Source: Flavobacteriaceae bacterium
Lineage (GTDB): Bacteria > Bacteroidota > Bacteroidia > Flavobacteriales > Flavobacteriaceae
Length of the DNA: 64,000 bases
Direction of reading: 5' to 3'
NCBI GenBank assembly: GCA_024762795.1
Contig: JANTGS010000002.1
Coordinates: forward strand, 17,273-81,272
Made by a program: the position numbers and the translations under genes. Every line of letters begins with the position of its first letter. Positions within the stretch are counted from its first letter, which is position 1. The notes under the pieces were generated by a model. It had not been told where the DNA came from. It made no database searches and was given only the letters and a program-made list of their open reading frames with translations. Shown here one piece after another: positions 56,997 through 64,000 of the stretch.

Positions 56997-58334
56997 ATGA
57001 AACCAAGTGAAATCATTAATAACCTGGAGGCTAAGCATCCGGGGGAAAAAGAGTATTTACAGGCTGTTCAGGAAGTTTTAGAATCAATTGATGCTATTTA
57101 CAATGAAAATCCGCAATATAAAACAGCCCGGATCATCGAAAGACTGGTTGAGCCCGACCGTATTCTGACTTTCAGAGTTTCATGGGTTGATGATACCGGT
57201 AACGTACAAGTAAATTTAGGGTATCGTGTTCAGTTTAATAATGCCATAGGCCCATACAAAGGAGGGATTCGTTTTCACCCCAGTGTGAACCTGAGTATTT
57301 TAAAATTCTTAGGCTTTGAACAGATCTTTAAAAATGCTTTAACCACGCTTCCTATGGGAGGTGCCAAGGGAGGTTCCGATTTTAATCCCAAAGGAAAATC
57401 TGATAACGAGATCATGAGATTTTGTCAGGCATTTATGCTGGAGCTTTGGAGAATTATTGGTCCTAACACCGATGTGCCTGCAGGCGATATCGGTACAGGA
57501 GGAAGAGAAATAGGATTTTTATACGGTATGTATAAAAAATTACAACAGGAAAATTCGGGTGTTCTAACCGGAAAAGGTCTGAATTGGGGAGGAAGTCTAA
57601 TCCGTCCTGAAGCAACAGGTTTTGGAGCAACTTATTTTACCGATGAAATGCTCAAGTACAACAAGGATTCGTTTAAAGATAAGATTGTAACCATCTCCGG
57701 ATTTGGTAATGTTGCCTGGGGTGTTGCACTAAAAGTTCTTGAACTTGGTGGTAAAGTAGTTACAATTTCTGGTCCTGACGGTTATATTTATGATGAAGCA
57801 GGTCTGGATGAGGAAAAGATCGAATATTTACTCGAACTTCGGGCTTCAAACAATGATATTGTTTCGCCTTATGCGGAAGAATACCCGGAAGCAAAATTCT
57901 TCCCTGAGAAAAAACCATGGGAAGTACCTTGCGATATTGCCATGCCTTGTGCTATTCAAAACGAACTGGATGGAAGTGATGCTGATCAACTGGTTAAAAA
58001 TGGCGTAAAATATGTGGCTGAGGTTTCAAATATGGGATGTACTCCGGAGGCAATTGAAGTATTCCGTAAAGAGAAAATTCCGTTTGCACCGGGTAAAGCG
58101 GCCAATGCCGGTGGAGTGGCAGTTTCCGGACTGGAGATGTCGCAAAACGCTATGAAACTGAATTGGACAATAGAAGAAGTAGATGAAAAACTGCTCCGTA
58201 TTATGAAATCAATCCATGCCGCCTGTATGAAATTCGGTACAGAGGAAGATGGTTTCGTTAATTACGTTAAAGGGGCTAATATTGCCGGATTTATCAAAGT
58301 AGCCGATGCAATGCTGGATCAGGGAATAGTTTAA
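56997..58334 (+). CDS. Glutamate dehydrogenase paralogue, different cofactor loop
   Basis: A 445-residue paralogue of the gdhA product, with the same catalytic blocks ([60 protein letters not shown]). The dinucleotide site reads GFGNVAWGVALKVLELGGKV then VTISGPDGYIYDEAG, where the other copy has LSDSGGY. Bacteroides enzymes with the GPDGYIYD loop exist beside an SDS-type enzyme, so the two copies may differ in cofactor (NAD versus NADP) or direction. The ATG at 56997 (MKPSEIINNLEAK) is preferred to a TTG at 56949. It is followed by a second copy of the receiver/PPDK_N gene. Confidence 0.93.
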   Translation: MKPSEIINNLEAKHPGEKEYLQAVQEVLESIDAIYNENPQYKTARIIERLVEPDRILTFRVSWVDDTGNVQVNLGYRVQFNNAIGPYKGGIRFHPSVNLSILKFLGFEQIFKNALTTLPMGGAKGGSDFNPKGKSDNEIMRFCQAFMLELWRIIGPNTDVPAGDIGTGGREIGFLYGMYKKLQQENSGVLTGKGLNWGGSLIRPEATGFGATYFTDEMLKYNKDSFKDKIVTISGFGNVAWGVALKVLELGGKVVTISGPDGYIYDEAGLDEEKIEYLLELRASNNDIVSPYAEEYPEAKFFPEKKPWEVPCDIAMPCAIQNELDGSDADQLVKNGVKYVAEVSNMGCTPEAIEVFRKEKIPFAPGKAANAGGVAVSGLEMSQNAMKLNWTIEEVDEKLLRIMKSIHAACMKFGTEEDGFVNYVKGANIAGFIKVADAMLDQGIV

Positions 58335-58355
58335 TAATTAATACATACGTTTATT

Positions 58356-58389
58356 AAAAAAGTTTGTCTGTTTGGGCAAACTTTTTTTT
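58356..58389 (+). terminator. Terminator after the second gdh
   Basis: AAAAAAGTTTGTC (58356-58368) pairs with GGGCAAACTTTTTT (from 58374), followed by more T. Its right part overlaps the presumed -33 TTG of the next promoter. Confidence 0.8.
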
Positions 58390-58402
58390 TCTCTTATCTT
58401 GC
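58372..58402 (+). promoter_or_regulatory. Candidate promoter of the second receiver/PPDK_N gene
   Basis: TTG (58372-58374), 20 nt, TATCTTGC (58395-58402), one base off the TAnnTTTG box, 19 nt before the start codon. If real, the gene is expressed separately from the preceding gdh. Confidence 0.4.
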
Positions 58403-58420
58403 AGATTAAAATTTACCGGT

Positions 58421-61400
58421 ATGAATAGTCAATTGCCCGATCTGAATACCTACGAGTTTAGAGAAGTTTCTTTTAAACATTTGATGCAGAATCGTATTTA
58501 TAATGTTCTGATCATTTGTTCCTTTTACGATTTTTATCTGCTCGAAGAAGACGGAAGAATCGATGAACAGATCTTTGAAGAATATTCGGCCCTGAATCTG
58601 CGTTATCCCCCCAACATTTTACATGCGTTCTCGGCAAATAGTGCCAAAACCATTATGGAAACGGATAATATCGATCTGGTTATTGTTTGGCTGGATACGG
58701 CTCAGAAAGCAGTAAACATTTCTAATGAGATCAAAGCAAATTTCCCTTTTATTCCCATTGTTGCAATCAGCCATTATTCGGATGAACTGCATAAGCTTTT
58801 AGAAAAAAAATATAAGAACAATATAGATTTTGTTTTTCACTGGGATGGCAATGTGAATATTTTTATTGCCATTATCAAACTGGTAGAAGACCGAATGAAT
58901 GCCGAAAAAGACATCGGAATTATTGGTGTTAAAGCTATTTTGCTGGTTGAAGATTCGATTCGTTTCTATTCGAGATATCTACCATTAATTTATAAGATCC
59001 TTTTAAATCAGACGCAGACGTTTATTCAGGATGGTCTCAATGAACACAGAAAGATCATGTCTAAAAGAGGCAGGCCTAAAGTTCTGCTGGCAACAACCTA
59101 TGAAGAAGGGGTTGATCTCTTTCAGAAATATAAAGAGAATCTTTTAGGAGTTATTTCTGATGTTACGTATTTTAAAGAAGGAAAAAAGAACAAGCAGGCT
59201 GGATTTCATTTTTTAGAGTATGTTAGAAAATACGATAAATATTTCCCGGTAATCATTGAATCCTCTGAGGCGAAAAATGAAAAGCGTGCCATTGAACTTC
59301 ACGCTAAATTTTTACATAAGGAATCGGAAACTCTGGGTCTGGATATTAAAAAGTACATCACCAGATATTTTTCTTTTGGCGATTTTGAGTTCTGGGATCC
59401 TGATAAAAAAAAGATCATTAAAAGAGCACACGATCTTAAAAGTTTTCAAAAGGCTTTATCAGAGGTGGCACAAAATTCAATTGTTTATCACTCTAAACGG
59501 AATGATTTCTCAAAATGGTTAAAATCGAGAGCGCTTTTCCCGCTGGCCAATTTATTTGCAAAGATCAATTATGAGGATTTTACGCAGGAAGATCATGTGC
59601 GTGAATTTTTAGTATCTGCTGTAAAAGCTTTTCGTATTTATCGTTCAAGGGGGATCATCGCTAAATTTGAAAAAGAGCAATACGATGAGTATCTTGTGTT
59701 TTCCAGAATCGGAGAGGGAGCCCTAGGAGGAAAAGGAAGGGGTTTGGCTTTTATTGATCTCTTCCTGAAAAGACATAGGATTTCACATAAATTTAAAGAT
59801 ACTATTATTTCCATTCCGAGAACCGTTGTTTTAAGTACTCAGGTTTTTGATGAATTTATGGAGGCAAATGAACTTTGGCCGTATGTGGCAAAGGTAAAGG
59901 ATGATGAGAAGATCTTGAATGAGTTTATCTCAAAACCTCTGCCTGAATGGTTGATAGAAGATATAAAGGTTTTTCTAAGAACTTTAAATACTCCTGTTGC
60001 AATAAGATCATCAAGTGTGCTGGAAGATTCTCTGTTTCAGCCTTTTGCCGGAATTTATTCTACTTTTATGATTCCGAATACTGAGATGGATATCTTTTTG
60101 GATAAAGTGGTTACAGCCATCAAATCGGTAATGGCCTCATCTTTTTATAAAAACAGCAGAGCCTATGTAAAGGCTACTTCTCATTCGATGGAAGAGAGCA
60201 AGATGGCGGTAATTTTACAGGAAGTAATCGGTGCCCAATATGAAGATGTTTATTACCCGAATATCTCCGGTGTAGCCAGATCGATTAATTTTTATCCTAT
60301 AGGAGATGAAAAACGAGAGGAAGGTATTGCCAATATAGCGCTCGGACTGGGGGAAATTATTGTGGGAGGAGGAAGATCTTTGCGTTTTTCACCCTATCAT
60401 CCAAAAAATATACTTCAGCTTACTTCAACCGCAACCGCATTAAAGGAAACCCAGAAATATTTTTACGGGCTCGATATGAATCCGGAGAGTTACCATGTTT
60501 CGATCAATGAAGCGGTCAATAAGAAAAAACTCAATCTACGTCAGGCAAAGCATCATAAATCTTTAAAATTCGTGGCTTCAACCTACGATCTGCAAAACAA
60601 TCGTATTCGTCCGGGTGTTTTTCACGAGGGGCCTAGAGTGATTACCTTTGAGAATATTTTAAGATACGAATTCTTTCCTTTGGCAGAGATCCTTCAGGAG
60701 TTGTTAAAAATAGGTCAGGCTGAGATCAGTCATCCCATAGAGATGGAATTTGCCGTAAAACTTGATGTTCCCGCCGGAGAATCCAAGATCTTTAGCTTCC
60801 TGCAGATCAGGCCAATTGTTGAGTATAATGACAATATTGATGATCTTATCCCTGAAGAGGTCAATTTAAAAGATACGGTTATTTTTGCTGAGACGGCCAT
60901 GGGAAATGGCAGTTATGATAATATAAGAGATATTATTTATGTTAAACCCGAAGCATTTAATGCTGCGAAAACTGTTGAAATTGCTGAAACAATTGATCAG
61001 TTGAATGAAAAACTTGCAAAAGAGGATAAGAATTATATACTTGTAGGTCCCGGGCGATGGGGTTCCAGTGACCGGTGGCTGGGAATTCCGGTGAACTGGT
61101 CCATGGTATCATCAGCAAAGATTATTGTAGAATCGGGACTTGATGATTTTATAATTGATCCGAGTCAGGGAACACATTTTTTTCAAAATATTACTTCTTT
61201 TAAAGTAGGTTACCTTACCATCAATCCGCATAGTAACGATGGTTATTTTGATGTGAATTATCTCAACGAAATGGAAGCGATTTATGAAGATGAATTTATT
61301 CGTCATGTCAGATTCGAACAGCCTATGCTTATTGTGATCGACGGGAAGAATAACAGAGCTGTAGTATATAAGGAAGGCTATGTGATTCCTAATGCTAATG

Positions 61401-61441
61401 ATATCAACGTGGATGAAATTCCGCCAAGCGGTTTTTTTTGA
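58421..61441 (+). CDS. Double-receiver, PPDK_N-like protein, copy 2
   Basis: A 1,006-residue paralogue of the 53770 gene, collinear over its full length. I chose the ATG at 58421 (MNSQLPDLNTYEFREVSFK), which aligns with the start of copy 1; the frame extends upstream to 58364 through the terminator. The same features recur: degenerate first receiver (DLVIVWLDTAQK), intact second receiver (VEDS, GVISDVTYFKEGK, FLHKESETL), ATP-binding core (GALGGKGRGLAFIDLFLKR, AIRSSSVLEDSLFQPFAGI, FSFLQIRPIVE) and the C-terminal ILVGPGRWGSSDRWLGIPV with IDPSQGTHFFQNITSFK. Phosphohistidine and PEP domains are again absent. Conserved key residues in both copies argue that both are functional. Confidence 0.85.
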   Translation: MNSQLPDLNTYEFREVSFKHLMQNRIYNVLIICSFYDFYLLEEDGRIDEQIFEEYSALNLRYPPNILHAFSANSAKTIMETDNIDLVIVWLDTAQKAVNISNEIKANFPFIPIVAISHYSDELHKLLEKKYKNNIDFVFHWDGNVNIFIAIIKLVEDRMNAEKDIGIIGVKAILLVEDSIRFYSRYLPLIYKILLNQTQTFIQDGLNEHRKIMSKRGRPKVLLATTYEEGVDLFQKYKENLLGVISDVTYFKEGKKNKQAGFHFLEYVRKYDKYFPVIIESSEAKNEKRAIELHAKFLHKESETLGLDIKKYITRYFSFGDFEFWDPDKKKIIKRAHDLKSFQKALSEVAQNSIVYHSKRNDFSKWLKSRALFPLANLFAKINYEDFTQEDHVREFLVSAVKAFRIYRSRGIIAKFEKEQYDEYLVFSRIGEGALGGKGRGLAFIDLFLKRHRISHKFKDTIISIPRTVVLSTQVFDEFMEANELWPYVAKVKDDEKILNEFISKPLPEWLIEDIKVFLRTLNTPVAIRSSSVLEDSLFQPFAGIYSTFMIPNTEMDIFLDKVVTAIKSVMASSFYKNSRAYVKATSHSMEESKMAVILQEVIGAQYEDVYYPNISGVARSINFYPIGDEKREEGIANIALGLGEIIVGGGRSLRFSPYHPKNILQLTSTATALKETQKYFYGLDMNPESYHVSINEAVNKKKLNLRQAKHHKSLKFVASTYDLQNNRIRPGVFHEGPRVITFENILRYEFFPLAEILQELLKIGQAEISHPIEMEFAVKLDVPAGESKIFSFLQIRPIVEYNDNIDDLIPEEVNLKDTVIFAETAMGNGSYDNIRDIIYVKPEAFNAAKTVEIAETIDQLNEKLAKEDKNYILVGPGRWGSSDRWLGIPVNWSMVSSAKIIVESGLDDFIIDPSQGTHFFQNITSFKVGYLTINPHSNDGYFDVNYLNEMEAIYEDEFIRHVRFEQPMLIVIDGKNNRAVVYKEGYVIPNANDINVDEIPPSGFF

Positions 61442-61452
61442 TGTAAATTAAA

Positions 61453-62217
61453 TTAAAGTTCTAATTCAACTCCTACCGGACAATGATCGCTGTGCCGTGC
61501 CTTATTCAGGATATAGGCCCGGGACAGATTATTCTTTAAATTTTCACTGGCAAGACAGTAATCTATACGCCAGCCTTTGTTGTTATTTCGAGCATTGGCC
61601 CTGTAACTCCACCAGCTGTAATGATGAGGCTTATCATTGAAATATCTAAAGGTATCAATAAATCCGTTTTGTATAAAATTACCGATCCACTCACGCTCAA
61701 TGGGTAAAAATCCTGAAACATTTTTTAACCTTACCGGATCATGAATATCAATGGTCTGATGACAGATGTTGTAATCACCGCAGATAATAAGCCTGGGAAT
61801 CTCTTTTTTAAGTTCATTGATGTATTCCTGAAATTCAGCCATGTAATTCAGTTTGAATTCAAGCCGCGAAAGATTAGTACCCGAAGGAAGATAAATGCTC
61901 ATTACAGAAAACCTGTCAAAATCAAGACGCAGATTTCTCCCTTCAAAGTCCATAGTTTCAATCCCGGTTCCGTATTCAATATGATTAGGTTTTATTTTAG
62001 AAAATACTGCCACACCACTATAGCCTTTTTTTTGAGCAGAGAACCAGTAATGGTAGGGATATCCTGCATTTTCGATCAATTCAAGATCTACTTGTTCTTT
62101 TCGAGCCTTGGTTTCCTGTATGCATATCACATCAGGTCCGGCAGCATGGAGCCAGTCTAAGAAGCCTTTTTTAATGGCAGCCCGTATTCCATTAACATTA
62201 TAAGAAATAATCTTCAT
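61453..62217 (-). CDS. xth: Exodeoxyribonuclease III
   Basis: A 254-residue AP endonuclease / 3'-5' exonuclease of base-excision repair. Motifs: MKIISYNVNGIRAA, CIQETKARKEQVD (metal Glu), GDYNICHQTIDIHDP, WWSYRANARNNNKGWRIDY and the catalytic His in SDHCPVGVEL. The ATG at 62217 is 2 nt from the stop of the acyl-CoA synthetase gene and they probably form an operon. Confidence 0.94.
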   Translation of the reverse strand: MKIISYNVNGIRAAIKKGFLDWLHAAGPDVICIQETKARKEQVDLELIENAGYPYHYWFSAQKKGYSGVAVFSKIKPNHIEYGTGIETMDFEGRNLRLDFDRFSVMSIYLPSGTNLSRLEFKLNYMAEFQEYINELKKEIPRLIICGDYNICHQTIDIHDPVRLKNVSGFLPIEREWIGNFIQNGFIDTFRYFNDKPHHYSWWSYRANARNNNKGWRIDYCLASENLKNNLSRAYILNKARHSDHCPVGVELEL

Positions 62218-62219
62218 GA

Positions 62220-64000
62220 TCAAGGCTTGCTTTCGTAAAGATCTCTTAATTTCCGGCGCATAACTTTTCCGGAAGCTGTTCTGGGCAGCAGATCGGTTTT
62301 GATCAAACTTGAAACTTTAAAAAGCGGATTCAGTTTTTTTCTTATAATATCTTTGGCCAATTTTAATCTTTCCTCATCACTCAAATCATTTTTCTTTTCT
62401 ACATAGCAGATTACCAGGTCACTGGGGCCACCTCCTTTTGGTGAAACTGCAACAGCTGCTGATTCTTTTATAAAATCCAGTTGATTGACCACTTCTTCGA
62501 TCTGTACAGAACTTACCTTTATTCCTCCAAGGTTCATGGCATCATCCACTCGCCCATGCGCCCGGTAATAACCATTTTCAAGTTTTTCGAGTTCATCCCC
62601 GTGTCTCCTCAAAATTTTGCCCTTATATTTTGGTGTATCTTTAAAATATACCTCATAGTGATCTTTGTTCAACAGAGCGTTTGAGAGTCCTAAAACAGGA
62701 GGAATTATAAACATTTCCCCTTTATCGGTCAACTGATTCTCTTCATTGAGAAGAATAAATTCACCGCCTAAGGCCTGTGAGGAAAAAGCACTGGCAATAT
62801 TAGGTTGAACTACGGTACTTGTTACATATCCTCCTCCAATTTCTGTACCGCCACAGTATTCTATTACGGGTTTTCCGCCGGCCAGTTGCATCAGATATTC
62901 CATTTCTTCAGGATTGGAAACTTCCCCGGTGGAACTGAAGCAATTTATTTTCTCCCAGTTGAGTTTTTCCATACAGCCACTGTTTTTCCAGTGACGAACA
63001 ATACTGGGTACTACACCGAGCATATTGACTCCGGCCTCTTCAACAAACCGGCCAAAACCTTCATCCAGTGGAGCACCGTAATATAAAGCTATAGAAGCTT
63101 TATTGATCAAAGCGGCAAAAACCAGCCAGGGCCCCATCATCCAACCCAGATTGGTAGGCCAGCACACCACGTCGCCTTGATGAATATCGTGATGATAATA
63201 GCCGTCTGAAGCTCCTTTTATGGGGGTAATATGAGTCCAGGGGATGGCTTTGGGTTCACCGGTTGTCCCGGAAGAGAATAATACTGTAATGATATCTTCA
63301 GGATCTTGTACAACACTTTCAAATAGCTGATCATCACTGAGAAAATGCTTAAAATAGAGATCATTTTCACGCAGGTTTACCCCTGAATCTTTTACTTTTA
63401 CAACCACTGCTTTGGGAGTTCCCTTTGCCTGAATTACTTTTTGGTATAGGGGCAGGTTCTTACCGGCTCTTTGCAGGATCTCCTGAGTAAAGATCAGTTT
63501 GGGTTTTGTAATATTTAGCCGTACCGAAATTTCATTTGGGGTAAAACTGTCGGCAATGGTCACTACCGGATTTCCGGCCTTGATTCCGGCAAGATAAACA
63601 GCCACGGCCTCCAGGCTCATCGGCATGTCGATGGCTATAAAATCACCCTTTTTAATATTTAAGTTCCGTAATCCGTTAGCAATTTGGTTTACAAGAATAT
63701 TGAGTTCTTTCTGACTTACCTTCTGAAGTTTTCCATTCTCTTCCTGATAAATGACTGCAATAGCTTTATCATGATTTTGAAAACAGGAATCTACAATATT
63801 AAATCGAGCTCCTTTAAGCCATTCGGGATCTTCAATACCTTTGGAAATATCTAAAACAGAATGGTATTTTTTAGTAAAAAAAATATTGAGATTTTCTACG
63901 GTTTGCTGCCAGAAATCTTCTTTTTGATCGGCAGACCATTTCCAGAATTCCTTATAAGAGTCAAAACCATTCTTTTGCATCATCCGGTGGATGTTACTTT
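62220..64000 (-). CDS. Acyl-CoA synthetase (AMP-forming), probably cut at the right edge
   Basis: ANL-superfamily ligase that activates a carboxylic acid with ATP and CoA. Motifs: ITVLFSSGTTGEPKAIPWTH (P-loop), YCGGTEIGGGYVTST, YRAHGRVDDAMNLGGIKVSS, and the catalytic Lys in PRTASGKVMRRKLRDL. It resembles acetyl-/acetoacetyl-CoA synthetases. An ATG at 63983 gives 587 residues, but the frame stays open to the window end and the extra residues SNIHR join to MMQKNGFDSYKEFWKWS like the N-terminus of acetoacetyl-CoA synthetase relatives (SNxxxFM), so the true start is probably outside. Substrate not determined. Confidence 0.88.
   Translation of the reverse strand, partial: SNIHRMMQKNGFDSYKEFWKWSADQKEDFWQQTVENLNIFFTKKYHSVLDISKGIEDPEWLKGARFNIVDSCFQNHDKAIAVIYQEENGKLQKVSQKELNILVNQIANGLRNLNIKKGDFIAIDMPMSLEAVAVYLAGIKAGNPVVTIADSFTPNEISVRLNITKPKLIFTQEILQRAGKNLPLYQKVIQAKGTPKAVVVKVKDSGVNLRENDLYFKHFLSDDQLFESVVQDPEDIITVLFSSGTTGEPKAIPWTHITPIKGASDGYYHHDIHQGDVVCWPTNLGWMMGPWLVFAALINKASIALYYGAPLDEGFGRFVEEAGVNMLGVVPSIVRHWKNSGCMEKLNWEKINCFSSTGEVSNPEEMEYLMQLAGGKPVIEYCGGTEIGGGYVTSTVVQPNIASAFSSQALGGEFILLNEENQLTDKGEMFIIPPVLGLSNALLNKDHYEVYFKDTPKYKGKILRRHGDELEKLENGYYRAHGRVDDAMNLGGIKVSSVQIEEVVNQLDFIKESAAVAVSPKGGGPSDLVICYVEKKNDLSDEERLKLAKDIIRKKLNPLFKVSSLIKTDLLPRTASGKVMRRKLRDLYESKP

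Noticed and set aside
61741-62160. 139-codon open frame antisense to xth
   Set aside because: The opposite strand has all catalytic motifs of exonuclease III; the frame has no support of its own.

Overview
The window looks like chromosome of a member of the Bacteroidota, most likely Flavobacteriales-like. The DNA is AT-rich. Several promoters fit the Bacteroidota pattern (TTG, about 20 nt, TAnnTTTG) and start codons mostly lack a Shine-Dalgarno sequence. Clade marker genes are present: the type IX secretion genes porT and sprE/porW, DUF5687, DUF6168 and DUF6249 proteins, and an ATP synthase operon without beta and epsilon that sits behind a bactofilin. I see no phage, transposase, CRISPR array, rRNA or tRNA. 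Both edges cut a gene: nifJ on the left and, very probably, an acyl-CoA synthetase on the right.

Layout. 1-16 kb, ferredoxin-linked energy metabolism: pyruvate:ferredoxin oxidoreductase, a 2[4Fe-4S] ferredoxin, 2-oxoacid:ferredoxin oxidoreductase korAB, and an eleven-subunit complex I operon (nuoA-B-C-D-H-I-J-K-L-M-N) without the NADH module nuoEFG, followed by a small unknown gene. 16-29 kb, alpha-glucan metabolism: GlgM-type synthase, GlgC, GlgE, GlgB, a GH31 alpha-glucosidase, a phosphorylase-like protein and a GH13 amylase. The first four form a complete GlgE (maltose-1-phosphate) route. 29-37 kb: an unknown Cys-containing protein, an ECF sigma factor with a probable anti-sigma partner, a cluster of palindromes, porT, ubiE/menG, queA and rlmN. 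37-45 kb, minus strand: sprE/porW, bactofilin, atpZ, DUF6168 and atpB-E-F-H-A-G. 45-52 kb, minus strand: a PadR regulator with a membrane partner, an ABC exporter pair, purM, a retropepsin-like protease and pheS. 52-61.5 kb: a two-gene module (glutamate dehydrogenase plus a double-receiver/PPDK_N-like protein) present twice in tandem. 61.5-64 kb: exonuclease III and an acyl-CoA synthetase.

The most interesting signal is regulatory. Upstream of nifJ, korAB, nuoA and, 46 kb away, the first gdh there is a CRP/FNR-like dyad (consensus ATGAY-N4-RTCAT). In every case it lies exactly 22 nt before a TAnnTTTG -7 box and takes the place of the usual -33 TTG. In nuoA the dyad is the core of the korB terminator hairpin. 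By contrast, the queA and amylase promoters carry TTG-N21-TAnnTTTG and no dyad. I infer one activator-controlled regulon: pyruvate and 2-oxoglutarate oxidation reduce ferredoxin, ferredoxin feeds an NADH-module-free complex I that reduces quinone (menaquinone would fit ubiE/menG), and glutamate dehydrogenase links 2-oxoglutarate to nitrogen.
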